A stretch of 64,000 nucleotides of DNA, taken from positions 1,860,001 through 1,924,000 of the forward strand of contig OW818693.1 of assembly GCA_942493335.1 (NCBI GenBank), written 5' to 3'. This DNA is from JAEWSN01 sp942493335. GTDB taxonomy: Bacteria; Bacillota; Clostridia; DSM-8532. The notes beneath the pieces were generated by a model. It saw only the letters and a program-made list of their open reading frames with translations, searched no databases and was not told where the DNA came from. Positions 20,001 to 27,062 of the stretch are shown one piece after another (position 1 is the first letter of the stretch; the number at the start of each line of letters is the position of its first letter). Made by a program: the position numbers and the translations under genes.

Positions 20001-20049
20001 AATCAGTCGATGCCGAATTCAACTCATTTATGTCCAAAGCGTTCTCCAT
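17011..20049 (-). CDS. TOTE conflict-system protein: primase-polymerase, SF2 helicase, PLD-like C-terminus
   Basis: 1012 residues. After a short coiled coil with Cys pair CRECN (17-21) comes a Cys cluster (CRKPRIKCSEC, 156-166) and an archaeo-eukaryotic primase domain with the catalytic AMDFDEGEW (204-212) and RSGNGAHVWFF (236-246) and GNLIALPLQG (295-304). A superfamily II helicase follows: Walker A GTTAFGKT (508-515), DECHH (613-617), SATPVRQDG (639-647), QYAGRLHR (816-823). The C-terminus (895-1005) resembles a phospholipase-D-type domain (MIWISSMTY, ILIDDRVMWYGS). This is the architecture named TOTE by Aravind and colleagues, thought to act in element conflict and defence. It lies 25 bp after the antitoxin gene. 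Confidence 0.85.
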   Translation of the reverse strand: MENALDINELNSASTDCRECNRLQSENQTLKQEIFHLKKLLLDFGYTLTDDYDHHEENKTTGIETESIRPAEDNTLSIELTAHTPVIYQLNEKSRSEDVVGPKKVTKASTIEEKIMLFRSLFKGRDDVFAKRWESTKNGKSGYSPSCLNQWSPGICRKPRIKCSECTQQNYQRYTDDAVMAHMRGKSVIGLYPLLEDNSCWFLAMDFDEGEWRSDIGAIRQFCDEHEIPCAVEVSRSGNGAHVWFFFCENIQASRARAFGSVLLTAVMSKRHELSFSSYDRLFPNQDLLPKGGFGNLIALPLQGQAARNGYSCFVDREWQVYSDQCAFLGQLHRISYGDLERYLTELAVTEHLGELCSISDEEERKPWIKHPTTSLEQIDFPSVLRLTISDGLYIPQIGLSERAMNRIKRLAAFSNPEFYKKQSMRYSTWGTPRIIDCHQEVDGYSRLPRGCYDELLMITSDLGVKTELNDEREHGNAIDVVFKGVLRENQSIAAEALLQKGGGILCGTTAFGKTVTALFLIAQHRVNTLILVGSVPLMQQWKEKVDQFLDIREELIPQEKARGRKKIRHIVGQLGGSRKEINNVIDIAVFQSVVTGDQVSDIVSKYGLVIVDECHHVAAVSFERVMNAVRARHVYGLSATPVRQDGKHPIVFMQCGPIRYRDNAKQQAEERNIPHLLMPRFTSYRIPSDWGNGIDRIQDIFTDLSLSEARNRQIVRDVCEAAESGRKILVLTDRKEHVECLAYEMRKSLSYVVTLTGSGTNKAKKVKLDSVSHSAAGDPLIIVATGKYIGEGFDAPFLDTLFLVMPFSWKGTLAQYAGRLHRMCDGKESVQIYDYVDMRVSVLERMYGKRLKGYRELGYRIGVPGIPPCSTDFIYDADDYWGKLEEDLMNAKHMIWISSMTYVSAKIIQVDHIFNTMNCDKLDLKVFLDRTENPKLQQVRMNEMVRKRMEVNGFTVTDVSQIQPNTILIDDRVMWYGSLAPFGFSKETDNIMRVESPVLVAEMKSILTGPK

Positions 20050-20073
20050 AACTGGAATAATTCATATGGAATC

Positions 20074-20358
20074 CTATTCGAATGAGATATGCAATTCCTT
20101 CCCCAGCCCACGTGCAACCCTTTTTAGAAACTGTAGCGAAGGATTGTAATCTCCACCTTCCAGCCTGCTGATGTTGCTTTGTTTTGTTCCAATGAGCCTG
20201 GCAAGTTCTGATTGTGTCATGTCCTGTTCCATCCTTGCCTTGATAATTTGCCGGATTACTTCATATTCAGGCTCCAGTGCCTTGTACTCCTGATAGGTAT
20301 CAGGATCAGCAAGTAACTCTTTTTTCAACTTCTCCCAAGAAGCACCATTTTCACTCAT
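20074..20358 (-). CDS. HigA-like antitoxin, XRE helix-turn-helix
   Basis: 94 residues with a C-terminal HTH (MTQSELARLIGTKQSNISRLEGG) and the family ending FLKRVARGLGKELHISF. It overlaps the upstream toxin gene by 8 bases, with toxin first, the HigBA order. It would neutralise the toxin and repress the operon; a 9-bp inverted repeat at 20801-20835 is a candidate operator. Confidence 0.88.
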   Translation of the reverse strand: MSENGASWEKLKKELLADPDTYQEYKALEPEYEVIRQIIKARMEQDMTQSELARLIGTKQSNISRLEGGDYNPSLQFLKRVARGLGKELHISFE

Positions 20359-20722
20359 TTTTCAAGAATCTCCTTTCATAATCGCTCATATGCCTCAATG
20401 CTGTGTCCAGTTCTCTTTTTGGTGTCTTGTCTGATTTCTTGATAAACCCATGAAGCAAAACAAATGTATCTTGATAGGGAGCGAAGTAAAACACACGGGA
20501 TATGTCACTGGCAAACTTGATGCGGAGCTCCCATATTCCCGCATACTCATTCCCTTTGATAGCCTTGCAATAGGGTTCGGTCAGCTGTGTTCCGTACTCC
20601 GACAGAAGGTCAATTTCCCAGATTGCTTTCGCACGATGTTTACCAGGAAGGGATCGCAAAAAATCCTCCACTGGCTTTTCACCAGATGCTTTTTCGTATG
20701 TAACTATCTTCCACTTAATCAT
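20351..20722 (-). CDS. HigB/RelE-like toxin (Gp49 family)
   Basis: 123 residues: WELRIKFASDISRVFYFAPYQDTFVLLHGFIKKSDKTPKRELDTA is the typical core of the phage-derived Gp49/HigB mRNA interferase family. ATG 20722 follows GGAAAGGGAACCT. Paired with the overlapping XRE antitoxin; the pair probably stabilises the island. Confidence 0.9.
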   Translation of the reverse strand: MIKWKIVTYEKASGEKPVEDFLRSLPGKHRAKAIWEIDLLSEYGTQLTEPYCKAIKGNEYAGIWELRIKFASDISRVFYFAPYQDTFVLLHGFIKKSDKTPKRELDTALRHMSDYERRFLKNE

Positions 20723-20800
20723 AGGTTCCCTTTCCGGATGGAAGATTACTCTCCATTCATTATATCACTTACGATATACTCAGGCAAGCAGATGTTAATC

Positions 20801-20835
20801 TGACAATACACTGTCTACTGTATCACGTATTGTCA
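20801..20835. promoter_or_regulatory. Inverted repeat upstream of the toxin-antitoxin pair
   Basis: TGACAATAC (20801-20809) and GTATTGTCA (20827-20835) form a perfect 9-bp inverted repeat about 80 bp before the toxin start, a candidate antitoxin operator. The rest of 20723-21151 shows no gene. Confidence 0.45.
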
Positions 20836-21151
20836 ATAATTGTAATTTGTCACCTTAACAAACAATGAAATCCTCGCTTTTTTGGGCACTAATAGATTTC
20901 ACTGCACATCATAATTTGGGAATGCATGCCCGCCAATAAACTTCCCATTTCACTATACTTTCGTCATCTGGCTCATTCTTGTAAACTTGTGTTTTTGTTG
21001 TGATATCCCTGGTTTAGTACCGTTATCCAGTACCGTCACACTTGTTGATACCAAAGAAAAAATGTACCACTCGTTACCACTTGAAAAAGTAATAGCTGCT
21101 CCAGATGCGGCTCTTACTAATAGATGAACTAGAAAAACGAAAAACCTCATT

Positions 21152-21235
21152 CTCATAATCCGAAGGTCACAGGTTCAAATCCTGTCTCCGCAACCAACGT
21201 AAAACCCTGTAGGCGTAAGGCTTACAGGGTTTTTG
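21152..21235 (+). repeat. Second tRNA-fMet 3' half (island attachment repeat) with terminator
   Basis: Bases 21152-21200 repeat the anticodon loop to CCA-ACGT of the intact tRNA with one change; 21201-21235 is a terminator (AAAACCCTGTA ... TACAGGGTTTTT). This is the right boundary of the island. Confidence 0.85.
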
Positions 21236-21342
21236 CTACCCTGCCGAAAAGTGCGTTTTTGGGGGCTAGTACCGCAGATCCGTACCGCAGTTGATTTTGG
21301 GGTTGTTTCGGGGACTTGTGTTCATGTTGTTTCGGGTCTGGC

Positions 21343-21378
21343 ATCGGAAACATCGGGGACACAAACACGTTATGGGAC
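21343..21378 (-). repeat. Inverted half of a class-B attC site
   Basis: Reverse complement of the left half of the class-B attC (CGTGTTTGTGTCCCCGATG, then TTTCCG), ending in the core GTTATGG. It faces the opposite way to all other sites in the array and stops abruptly, so it is a deletion or inversion scar at the distal end of the array. Confidence 0.75.
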
Positions 21379-21407
21379 AGTTAAAGTGCTGAGTTATCCC
21401 AAATGGC

Positions 21408-21518
21408 ACCTAACGTCTTAGTCTCTGCGAAATGCCGAAACCGGTACCCGCGGCTGCTCCCTCTTCAGAGATGCGCGACGCGCAACGGTTTTGGCATTTT
21501 GAAGAGGCGATGATAAGT
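21408..21518 (-). repeat. attC-22 (class A, distal, decayed core)
   Basis: Outer core ACCTAAC at the left; on the right GATAAGT replaces the expected GTTATGC. The inner stem GAAACCGG/ACGGTTTTGG and the GCGCGACGCGCA word are kept. A 27-base stretch beside it (from about 21391) repeats the one beside attC-20's left neighbour at 24698, so a fragment of another cassette start lies beyond it. Confidence 0.8.
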
Positions 21519-21647
21519 GCAGTTAGTTGTCCTGACTCTGAGGCGAAGAATAGGTATCCTCTCGTTTTCTCCTTACTGAATACATCAAAATAGACGTCTG
21601 CGTATAACTAAATTGACAAACTACGGATTGATATTCATTTACTGGCG

Positions 21648-22397
21648 TTAAGGCTTTCTTACATAAATACTACATGAGTGCATGATTGCTTCGTTAGGGA
21701 CATTCTCCACAAAACTCTCAATGCCAAATCCGACTGACGTCATTTCTTCAAAGTATCCTTCTTTACTGTTTGCACGTGCTGGAACCAATGGAACCCACAC
21801 CTCAATAACACCATTTTCACTTTTTACATAACGTTGAAATGGCGTATTGTAATCATCGCCAGTGATTTCTATCCATTGCTCAAAATTCTGGACACTACCG
21901 CTATAAGAAGATTCTCTATTATCCCTATAAACATCGCTGTATGATTCACGAAAGAACAGCATAGGAGCATGACTTTTTAGCGACTTGTACGCATTTTCAA
22001 GATAAGCATTCCTATCACAGTCGGTAACAAGCATATGAAAACCCATACAATCAAGAGCAGCATCGTACTTTTCATCAGTTTCTTCGCTTACCATATCCAG
22101 TAAACAGACTTTGGCATTAGGAAAATCCATTAACGCATTTGTTGCCTTTTCAACTACAGAGGGGGAAAAGTCCACACCGCAATAGTGACAGCCGAGTTTT
22201 GATAAGATAATACCGCAAGCACCCTCGCCACAAGCAAATTCAATAATTTTCTTTCCAACAAGATTATTGTCATTGACCCATTTCTCAAGTACTGCAATAA
22301 GTGTTTCGTCATTAGGAGCGTGTCCCCAATATTCTACTCCCGCCGAAAAAACTTTTTGGTAGCGTTCTTCATATGCGTAATAATATGGCCTGCTCAT
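21648..22397 (-). CDS. Cassette gene: class I SAM methyltransferase
   Basis: 249 residues. KKIIEFACGEGACGIILSKLG is motif I, CGVDFSPSVVEKATNA motif II, and DCMGFHMLVTD motif IV-like. The long open frame upstream of 22397 is only antisense to the IS3 element; ATG 22397 has GGAGG six bases before it. Resembles small-molecule methyltransferases (methyltransferase-11/25 type); substrate unknown. Last cassette of the array, with the IS3 element inserted about 100 bp upstream of its start, which probably cuts it off from the array's promoters. Confidence 0.8.
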   Translation of the reverse strand: MSRPYYYAYEERYQKVFSAGVEYWGHAPNDETLIAVLEKWVNDNNLVGKKIIEFACGEGACGIILSKLGCHYCGVDFSPSVVEKATNALMDFPNAKVCLLDMVSEETDEKYDAALDCMGFHMLVTDCDRNAYLENAYKSLKSHAPMLFFRESYSDVYRDNRESSYSGSVQNFEQWIEITGDDYNTPFQRYVKSENGVIEVWVPLVPARANSKEGYFEEMTSVGFGIESFVENVPNEAIMHSCSIYVRKP

Positions 22398-22550
22398 TTT
22401 CATCCTCCAGCGACTAGTTTCTCTTTTACATTTTACACTAGTTTGATTCTTTACCTCTCCTAAGCCAATCACATGTTTCCCCGTGCATAAATATAGTGCT
22501 CCCATAAACTGAGACACGCCAAACGGCGATGAACCGAATATAATAGAGAC

Positions 22551-22886
22551 ATGAGTAAGAAGAATGTTTACAGTCCCGAGTTCAAATCGAAGGTCATCCT
22601 GGAGCTGATCAGCGGGCAGAATACGTTGAACGAGCTTGCAGCGAAGTATCAGATTGCGCCTGCCACGCTGAGCAACTGGAACAAGCAGTTTCAAGAGCAC
22701 GCAGCCGACGTTTTCCGCAGGGAGCCCGCGGATAGCGAGCAGCAGTTGGAAGAGAAAGAACAGGAGATCAGCGTGCTCCAGCAAAAGGTCGGCCAACTCA
22801 CAATCGAGCGGGACTGGCTCAAAAAAAAATCTGACGAAGTCTTTGGCCCCAACGGACCGCATCACACTCGTTTCCCCGGAAAATGA
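22551..22886 (+). CDS. IS3 transposase orfA (helix-turn-helix and leucine zipper)
   Basis: 111 residues: KFKSKVILELISGQNTLNELAAKYQI is the HTH_Tnp_1 domain that binds the IS ends, followed by a leucine-zipper-like segment (EEKEQEISVLQQKVGQLTIERDWLKKK). An A9 tract at 22821-22829 lies where IS3 elements shift frame, but orfB is in the +1 (equal to -2) frame relative to orfA, and the -1 frame meets TGA just after the tract; so this copy does not fit the standard -1 shift. Confidence 0.88.
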   Translation: MSKKNVYSPEFKSKVILELISGQNTLNELAAKYQIAPATLSNWNKQFQEHAADVFRREPADSEQQLEEKEQEISVLQQKVGQLTIERDWLKKKSDEVFGPNGPHHTRFPGK

Positions 22887-23718
22887 GTCACTGACAGTCA
22901 AGCGGCAATGCGAGTTGGCAGAGGTGAATCGAAGCAGTGTATATCGAGTACACTCAAGGACTATTCAGGATCCAGGGCATGGCGAGACTGCAGAGAATCT
23001 TGATTTGATGCAGATTCTTGACCAAACGCATTTGGAGCATCCGTCATGGGGCTACCGGAAACTGACGGACTATCTTCGCCATACGCTGGGATTTCGTGTA
23101 AACAAGAAGCGGATCCGGCGGCTGTTGAGGATTATGGACATCATTGCACTGTTCCCCGGACCCAATCTCAGCAAGCATTACCATGCTCAGTATGTTCGAC
23201 CTTACCTGCTCCGGAATCTTGAGATCAACCGTGTAGACCAGGTTTGGGGGATCGATATCACCTACCTTCCTTTCAGAAAAAGGTTCCTGTATCTGTTCGT
23301 CATCATTGACTGGTTCACCCGGGAAATCGTCGACTACGAAATCAGTCACAGCCTCGAGAAGGAGTTCGTTCTGCTGTGCATGCGTCGTGCCCTGTGCGAT
23401 CGAAAGCCCGAAATCACCAACTCCGACCAAGGAAGCCGCTTCACCAACCCGACTTACTTGGAACTGCTGGACAGCTGTGATGTCAAGGTGTCCATGGATG
23501 GAAAGGGACAGGCACTGAACAATATCAGGACTGAACGGTTCTTCCGAAGCCTGAAGTACGAAGAAGCCTATATCAACGAATATCTTACACCAAGGGAGAT
23601 GATGATTGCCATCCGGAACTACATCCACGACTACAATACCATTCGACCTCACTCATCCCTTGGCGGACTTACCCCCACAGCATTCCACAGGATTCATTCA
23701 CCCAGTCTAGCAGCATAG
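22843..23718 (+). CDS. IS3 transposase orfB (DDE integrase)
   Basis: 291 residues from a TTG. HTH_21 region (HPSWGYRKLTDYLRH) then rve domain with the triad visible as WGIDITYL (D), TNSDQGSRF (D) and NIRTERFFRSLKYEE (E), ending IRPHSSLGGLTP. Intact, so the element may be active if the frame offset to orfA is bridged or orfB is started on its own. Confidence 0.9.
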   Translation: MAPTDRITLVSPENESLTVKRQCELAEVNRSSVYRVHSRTIQDPGHGETAENLDLMQILDQTHLEHPSWGYRKLTDYLRHTLGFRVNKKRIRRLLRIMDIIALFPGPNLSKHYHAQYVRPYLLRNLEINRVDQVWGIDITYLPFRKRFLYLFVIIDWFTREIVDYEISHSLEKEFVLLCMRRALCDRKPEITNSDQGSRFTNPTYLELLDSCDVKVSMDGKGQALNNIRTERFFRSLKYEEAYINEYLTPREMMIAIRNYIHDYNTIRPHSSLGGLTPTAFHRIHSPSLAA

Positions 23719-23945
23719 AGGAAGGAGCCATTCGGATCATTTCGAAAATCGTGTCTTGACAGTGGGGAGCACTTTATTGAACACCCGTCAAAGTACTAAA
23801 TACTAAGCTTGCCAATAATACAAAAAAAACTTCTGTATATAACTTTGCATAGATATCATTAACCTTTCTTTAAAAACTCTCACCTTGCTTACGACAAGTT
23901 AATTTATTACATTTAAAATTGTTGCTATAGTCTAGTTGACCTTTC

Positions 23946-24056
23946 GCATAACGCCTTAGCCTCTGCGAAGTGCCGAAACCGGGACCCACGGCTGCTCCCG
24001 CTTCGGAGGCGTGCGACGCGCACCGGTTTTGGCATTTTGCAGAGGCGATGTTAGGC
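23946..24056 (-). repeat. attC-21 (class A)
   Basis: 111 bp, GCATAAC ... GTTAGGC, with inner pairs TGCCGAAACCGG / CCGGTTTTGGCA and the conserved GCGTGCGACGCGCA. Belongs to the toxin-antitoxin cassette. Confidence 0.92.
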
Positions 24057-24084
24057 GTCGTTTTTGTAAAAAAATGCTGAATAA

Positions 24085-24348
24085 TCATGGATTACTCAGC
24101 GTCTTGTCATGTTCACCAATTTTCCTCAATAATATCCCATCTTCTGTATATTGCCAAGTCATTCTGATATCCATATTGACACTTGCTTCGAAAATGCCGT
24201 CTATCCCTTGAATCTTCTTACTTCTCAAAGATGGATGCCTTGGATTCTCTACCATCAACTCAAGTTTTTTCTTTAGTTGCTTCTTCGCTTCGGGCGAAAG
24301 CCGCTGAACGCCTTCATGAAATGAATCCGAATACTCAATGATCATCAT
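24085..24348 (-). CDS. Cassette gene: RelE/YafQ-like toxin
   Basis: 87 residues: MIIEYSDSFHEGVQRLSPEAKKQLKKKLELMVENP and IFEASVNMDIRMTWQYTEDGILLRKIGEHD match the ParE/RelE toxin fold (mRNA interferase with C-terminal His-Asp). Overlaps the upstream antitoxin by 14 bases. Toxin-antitoxin cassettes are known to stabilise large chromosomal integrons against deletion. Confidence 0.88.
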   Translation of the reverse strand: MMIIEYSDSFHEGVQRLSPEAKKQLKKKLELMVENPRHPSLRSKKIQGIDGIFEASVNMDIRMTWQYTEDGILLRKIGEHDKTLSNP

Positions 24349-24616
24349 TAAGCCCTAACCCATCAAACAGTTCCTCCAGGGAACTTGCTTTATTGGTTTT
24401 TCCTTCTCGGACTTGCCTATCTACATTCCTTTCTCCATCTTGCCATTCCTTGCTATAAAACCACATTTGATCTTTAGGAATGATAACCACCGGCGTAATG
24501 ATGATCTTCCCATCCTTGACTTCAACATCGAGCTTATCGCCGACAACGAGCTTCAATTTCTTTACAACCTCATTGGGAATGGTGACTTGTGATTTTTGTT
24601 TTAAATCGACAACCAT
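24335..24616 (-). CDS. Cassette gene: AbrB/MazE-type antitoxin
   Basis: 93 residues: KQKSQVTIPNEVVKKLKLVVGDKLDVEVKDGKIII is a SpoVT/AbrB swapped-hairpin DNA-binding domain; the acidic C-terminus (SLEELFDGLGLNDDH) would wrap the toxin. It may repress the pair's own promoter. Confidence 0.9.
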   Translation of the reverse strand: MVVDLKQKSQVTIPNEVVKKLKLVVGDKLDVEVKDGKIIITPVVIIPKDQMWFYSKEWQDGERNVDRQVREGKTNKASSLEELFDGLGLNDDH

Positions 24617-24716
24617 ATACGCCTCCAGTATTACTGTTATACTTTCTGACTCAATTGTACTCCTTCAGCGAATAGATTTCAATGGGGAAAAAACCTGATG
24701 AGTTATCCCAAATGGC

Positions 24717-24827
24717 GCCTAACGTGTATGTGTATGCGACGGCCTGAAGCCGGGACCCACGGCTGCTCCTGCTTCGGAGGCGCGCGACGCGCACCGGTTT
24801 TGGGCTGTTGAATACACGTAGTTAGGC
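24717..24827 (-). repeat. attC-20 (class A)
   Basis: 111 bp, GCCTAAC ... GTTAGGC; outer stem GTGTATG / ATACACG, middle GGCCTGAAGCCGG / CCGGTTTTGGGCTG, inner GCGCGCGACGCGCA. Confidence 0.94.
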
Positions 24828-24874
24828 GGCGAAACGGACTTCTGATTGGACTAATTACTCACAACAAATATCTA

Positions 24875-25363
24875 TTAGCCTTCAAGATACATCACTAGAA
24901 ATTCAGTTTTCTCGTTATTTGCTTCTCTCACAAATGAATACTTTTCTCTAAAACCGATTTTATCATAAACTTTTATTGCTCGTTGATTGAAACGAGCTAC
25001 AGTAAGCCTTAATTCCGACGCCGACAGTTCACACTTTGCAAAACAGATACCAGCACTAATGAAATCATATCCTTTTCCCTGACCACAAAATTGTGGCTTC
25101 ATTCCTAAACCTATATCTTTATATTTTATAGTAGAGTATACTCCGAATGTTCTCCCAATGGGCACTTGTGCCGCCTCGCCAAAACAGAAGTATCCAACTA
25201 ATTCACCTATACTATCAATAACAGCATAATATTCTCCACCTAACAGTTCAGAACGACACTCATCGGTATTATCCATACTGTAAATCTGATACTGCTCTTG
25301 GTATGTCCAAGTCGAAATCTCGATAGCATAGGCAGTTGTCATTTCACAGATTTGAAAGTCCAT
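24875..25363 (-). CDS. Cassette gene: GNAT acetyltransferase
   Basis: 162 residues with the GNAT acetyl-CoA-binding region (GLGMKPQFCGQGKGYDFISA) and ELRLTVARFNQRAIKVYDKIGF, typical of RimI-like N-acetyltransferases. Substrate unknown; antibiotic or amino-acid acetylation are both possible. Start MDFQICEMTTAYAIE follows AGAGGAGAAC. Confidence 0.85.
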   Translation of the reverse strand: MDFQICEMTTAYAIEISTWTYQEQYQIYSMDNTDECRSELLGGEYYAVIDSIGELVGYFCFGEAAQVPIGRTFGVYSTIKYKDIGLGMKPQFCGQGKGYDFISAGICFAKCELSASELRLTVARFNQRAIKVYDKIGFREKYSFVREANNEKTEFLVMYLEG

Positions 25364-25425
25364 TGTTCTCCTCTCTGTGTGTGATTATCTATCCCGAAAT
25401 ATTAAGGATTAATATGCTTTTTGTC

Positions 25426-25532
25426 GCCTAACGTGAATGTGTATGCGACGTGCCAAAACCGTGACCCGCGGCTGCTCCCGCTTCGGAGGCGACGCGCACC
25501 GGTTTTGGTATTTTGAAGAGGCGATGTTATAC
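25426..25532 (-). repeat. attC-19 (class A)
   Basis: 107 bp, GCCTAAC ... GTTATAC. The R'' box also supplies the stop codon (TAA) of its cassette gene. A 4-base gap in the usual central GGCGCGCGACGCGCA leaves GGCGACGCGCA. Confidence 0.92.
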
Positions 25533-26138
25533 GGCGGAATCCACTTCCTTCCTCATTCTTACAACTTTAAATGTTTTCAACATCGCAATAACCTCATTGA
25601 ACTCATTTTCGTTGAGATATTCTGATTGCCTATAACAGAACTCAAGACTTGCAGCAATACTCCGTTCCTTATTTGTCTCGATTATTACAATGACTCTGTC
25701 ATCATTATATTCTGCATACAACAAATAATCGTATGATTTTAATACACATAAAAACTCTTGTGGTACACCAGAAAACGTCCATGCCTCACCGAGAAGGTCA
25801 TGATATTTATCCTTGTATGCCTGGATAGAGGTGAACTTTCTACAACTAACCGATATGCCTGAATTATTATCCGTGTTATCCCATGAATTGGGATTATCCA
25901 TAAACGGAATCCACGGATTCGCGATCTCAAAATCATACTTTATGAGGTATGCTTCATTGTCATCAAGAAAAGTAGTTTCGTCCATACCATTATCTGTAAC
26001 GGCATCATTTCCCTGAAAGCTGAGAATACTCATTGAGAATAGCACTAAAATAAAGCAAACAAGCATGGCCGCAATAATTGCAGTTGCTTTATTATTTTCT
26101 ATGTGCGTTACTATCCGACGTAGCATATCCAATGACAT
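25527..26138 (-). CDS. Cassette gene: hypothetical membrane-anchored protein
   Basis: About 203 residues. One N-terminal membrane helix (ATAIIAAMLVCFILVLFSMSIL, residues about 19-40) and an outside domain rich in acidic and aromatic residues; no known motif seen. Start is uncertain: ATG 26138 or 26126, with GGGGGA near 26139-26144. The stop codon TAA overlaps the attC-19 core, so translation ends inside the recombination site. Confidence 0.65.
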   Translation of the reverse strand: MSLDMLRRIVTHIENNKATAIIAAMLVCFILVLFSMSILSFQGNDAVTDNGMDETTFLDDNEAYLIKYDFEIANPWIPFMDNPNSWDNTDNNSGISVSCRKFTSIQAYKDKYHDLLGEAWTFSGVPQEFLCVLKSYDYLLYAEYNDDRVIVIIETNKERSIAASLEFCYRQSEYLNENEFNEVIAMLKTFKVVRMRKEVDSAV

Positions 26139-26170
26139 CCCCCTATCCAAGGATATTTTCGCCTTCTGCC

Positions 26171-26275
26171 GTATAACGTGTTTGTGTCCCCGATGTTTCC
26201 GAACCGTTCTTCAGAGACCTGCTTCGGAGCGCGCGACGCGCACGGTGAGGGAATATTGGGGACGCGATGTTATGG
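26171..26275 (-). repeat. attC-18 (class B)
   Basis: 105 bp, GTATAAC ... GTTATGG; stem words TGTCCCCGATGTTTCCG / GGGAATATTGGGGACG and central GCGCGCGACGCGCACGG. Sequence differs from class A outside the inner core. Confidence 0.92.
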
Positions 26276-26303
26276 GACGTCTTTCCATTCTTTGATGCGA
26301 TAT

Positions 26304-26834
26304 TTACTTGATCACGATGCTACTCCAACCGCCCTTTCTAAACACAGATACACTTTCGAAATAGAGATGCTTTCGCTCATCGGCTTGGTTATCACAACTC
26401 AACTCAAGAAACCATTCTTCATCTTCATCTTTTTTACTGAATACACTTGGTCTCCAATATGCAACACCAAATTCGTCGAAAACATAGGTATATCCTTTAT
26501 TTGACTCATCATTTTCAATAAACTCAGTATACTTCCTTGTTTGCTGAATTAGTACGTCAGCCTCAGTGGAGAAAATCGGGATATCATTCCACAACACGGT
26601 TAAGTAATCATTCATAGAATAGGCCACTTCAATCAGGACAACAGCATCCATTGGGTCATAGTGTACGAAGAAATCACCCTCATAAAAGGAGTCTTTCTTA
26701 CTAAATTCGTTGTTTACGCTATACTTAAGGGCAACGTCACAATCCTTCATTTTCTGACGTACAGTATCCTTTGTATCTCCAATATTTATGACGCCAATGC
26801 TTTCTGATGGGATGATACTTATCTCCCTCGTCAT
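26304..26834 (-). CDS. Cassette gene: hypothetical protein, 176 aa
   Basis: Begins MTREISIIPSESIGVINIGD and contains WNDIPIFSTEADVL and GVAYWRPSVFSKKDED; no membrane helix or signal. The N-terminal pattern 'GxIxIGDTKDxVRxKM' resembles bacterial proteins of the immunity/SMI-like kind, but I do not recognise the family. AT-rich, alone in its cassette. Confidence 0.7.
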   Translation of the reverse strand: MTREISIIPSESIGVINIGDTKDTVRQKMKDCDVALKYSVNNEFSKKDSFYEGDFFVHYDPMDAVVLIEVAYSMNDYLTVLWNDIPIFSTEADVLIQQTRKYTEFIENDESNKGYTYVFDEFGVAYWRPSVFSKKDEDEEWFLELSCDNQADERKHLYFESVSVFRKGGWSSIVIK

Positions 26835-26898
26835 ATCACAATCTCACTTTCATCTGCATAAATACAGATAATATATAAGTAAACGATTCTGAGATGTC

Positions 26899-27004
26899 CC
26901 ATAACGTGAACGCATTCGCGAAGCCCTTGAACCGTTCTTCAGCGCCCTGCTCACAACGCGCGCGACGCGCACGGTTAAAGGGTTTTGCGAATGCAATGTT
27001 AGCT
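26899..27004 (-). repeat. attC-17 (class B variant)
   Basis: 106 bp, CCATAAC ... GTTAGCT. Stem words CGCATTCGCGAAGCCCTTGAACCG / CGGTTAAAGGGTTTTGCGAATGC keep the fold with a sequence of their own; centre GCGCGCGACGCGCACGG as in class B. Confidence 0.9.
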
Positions 27005-27062
27005 GATGTTGTGTACGGAAACTGCACTCGCCGTAACAGATCAATTCTATCCCAAATATACC

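Larger units (their letters stand above)
22497..23771 (+). mobile_element. IS3-family insertion sequence
   Basis: About 1275 bp with imperfect terminal inverted repeats: left TGCTCCCATAAACTGAGACA, right (reverse) TGCTCCCCACTGTCAAGACA. It holds overlapping orfA and orfB. No clear target duplication flanks it. It lies in the 5' region of the distal cassette and is GC-richer than the cassette, so it arrived after the cassette. Confidence 0.88.
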
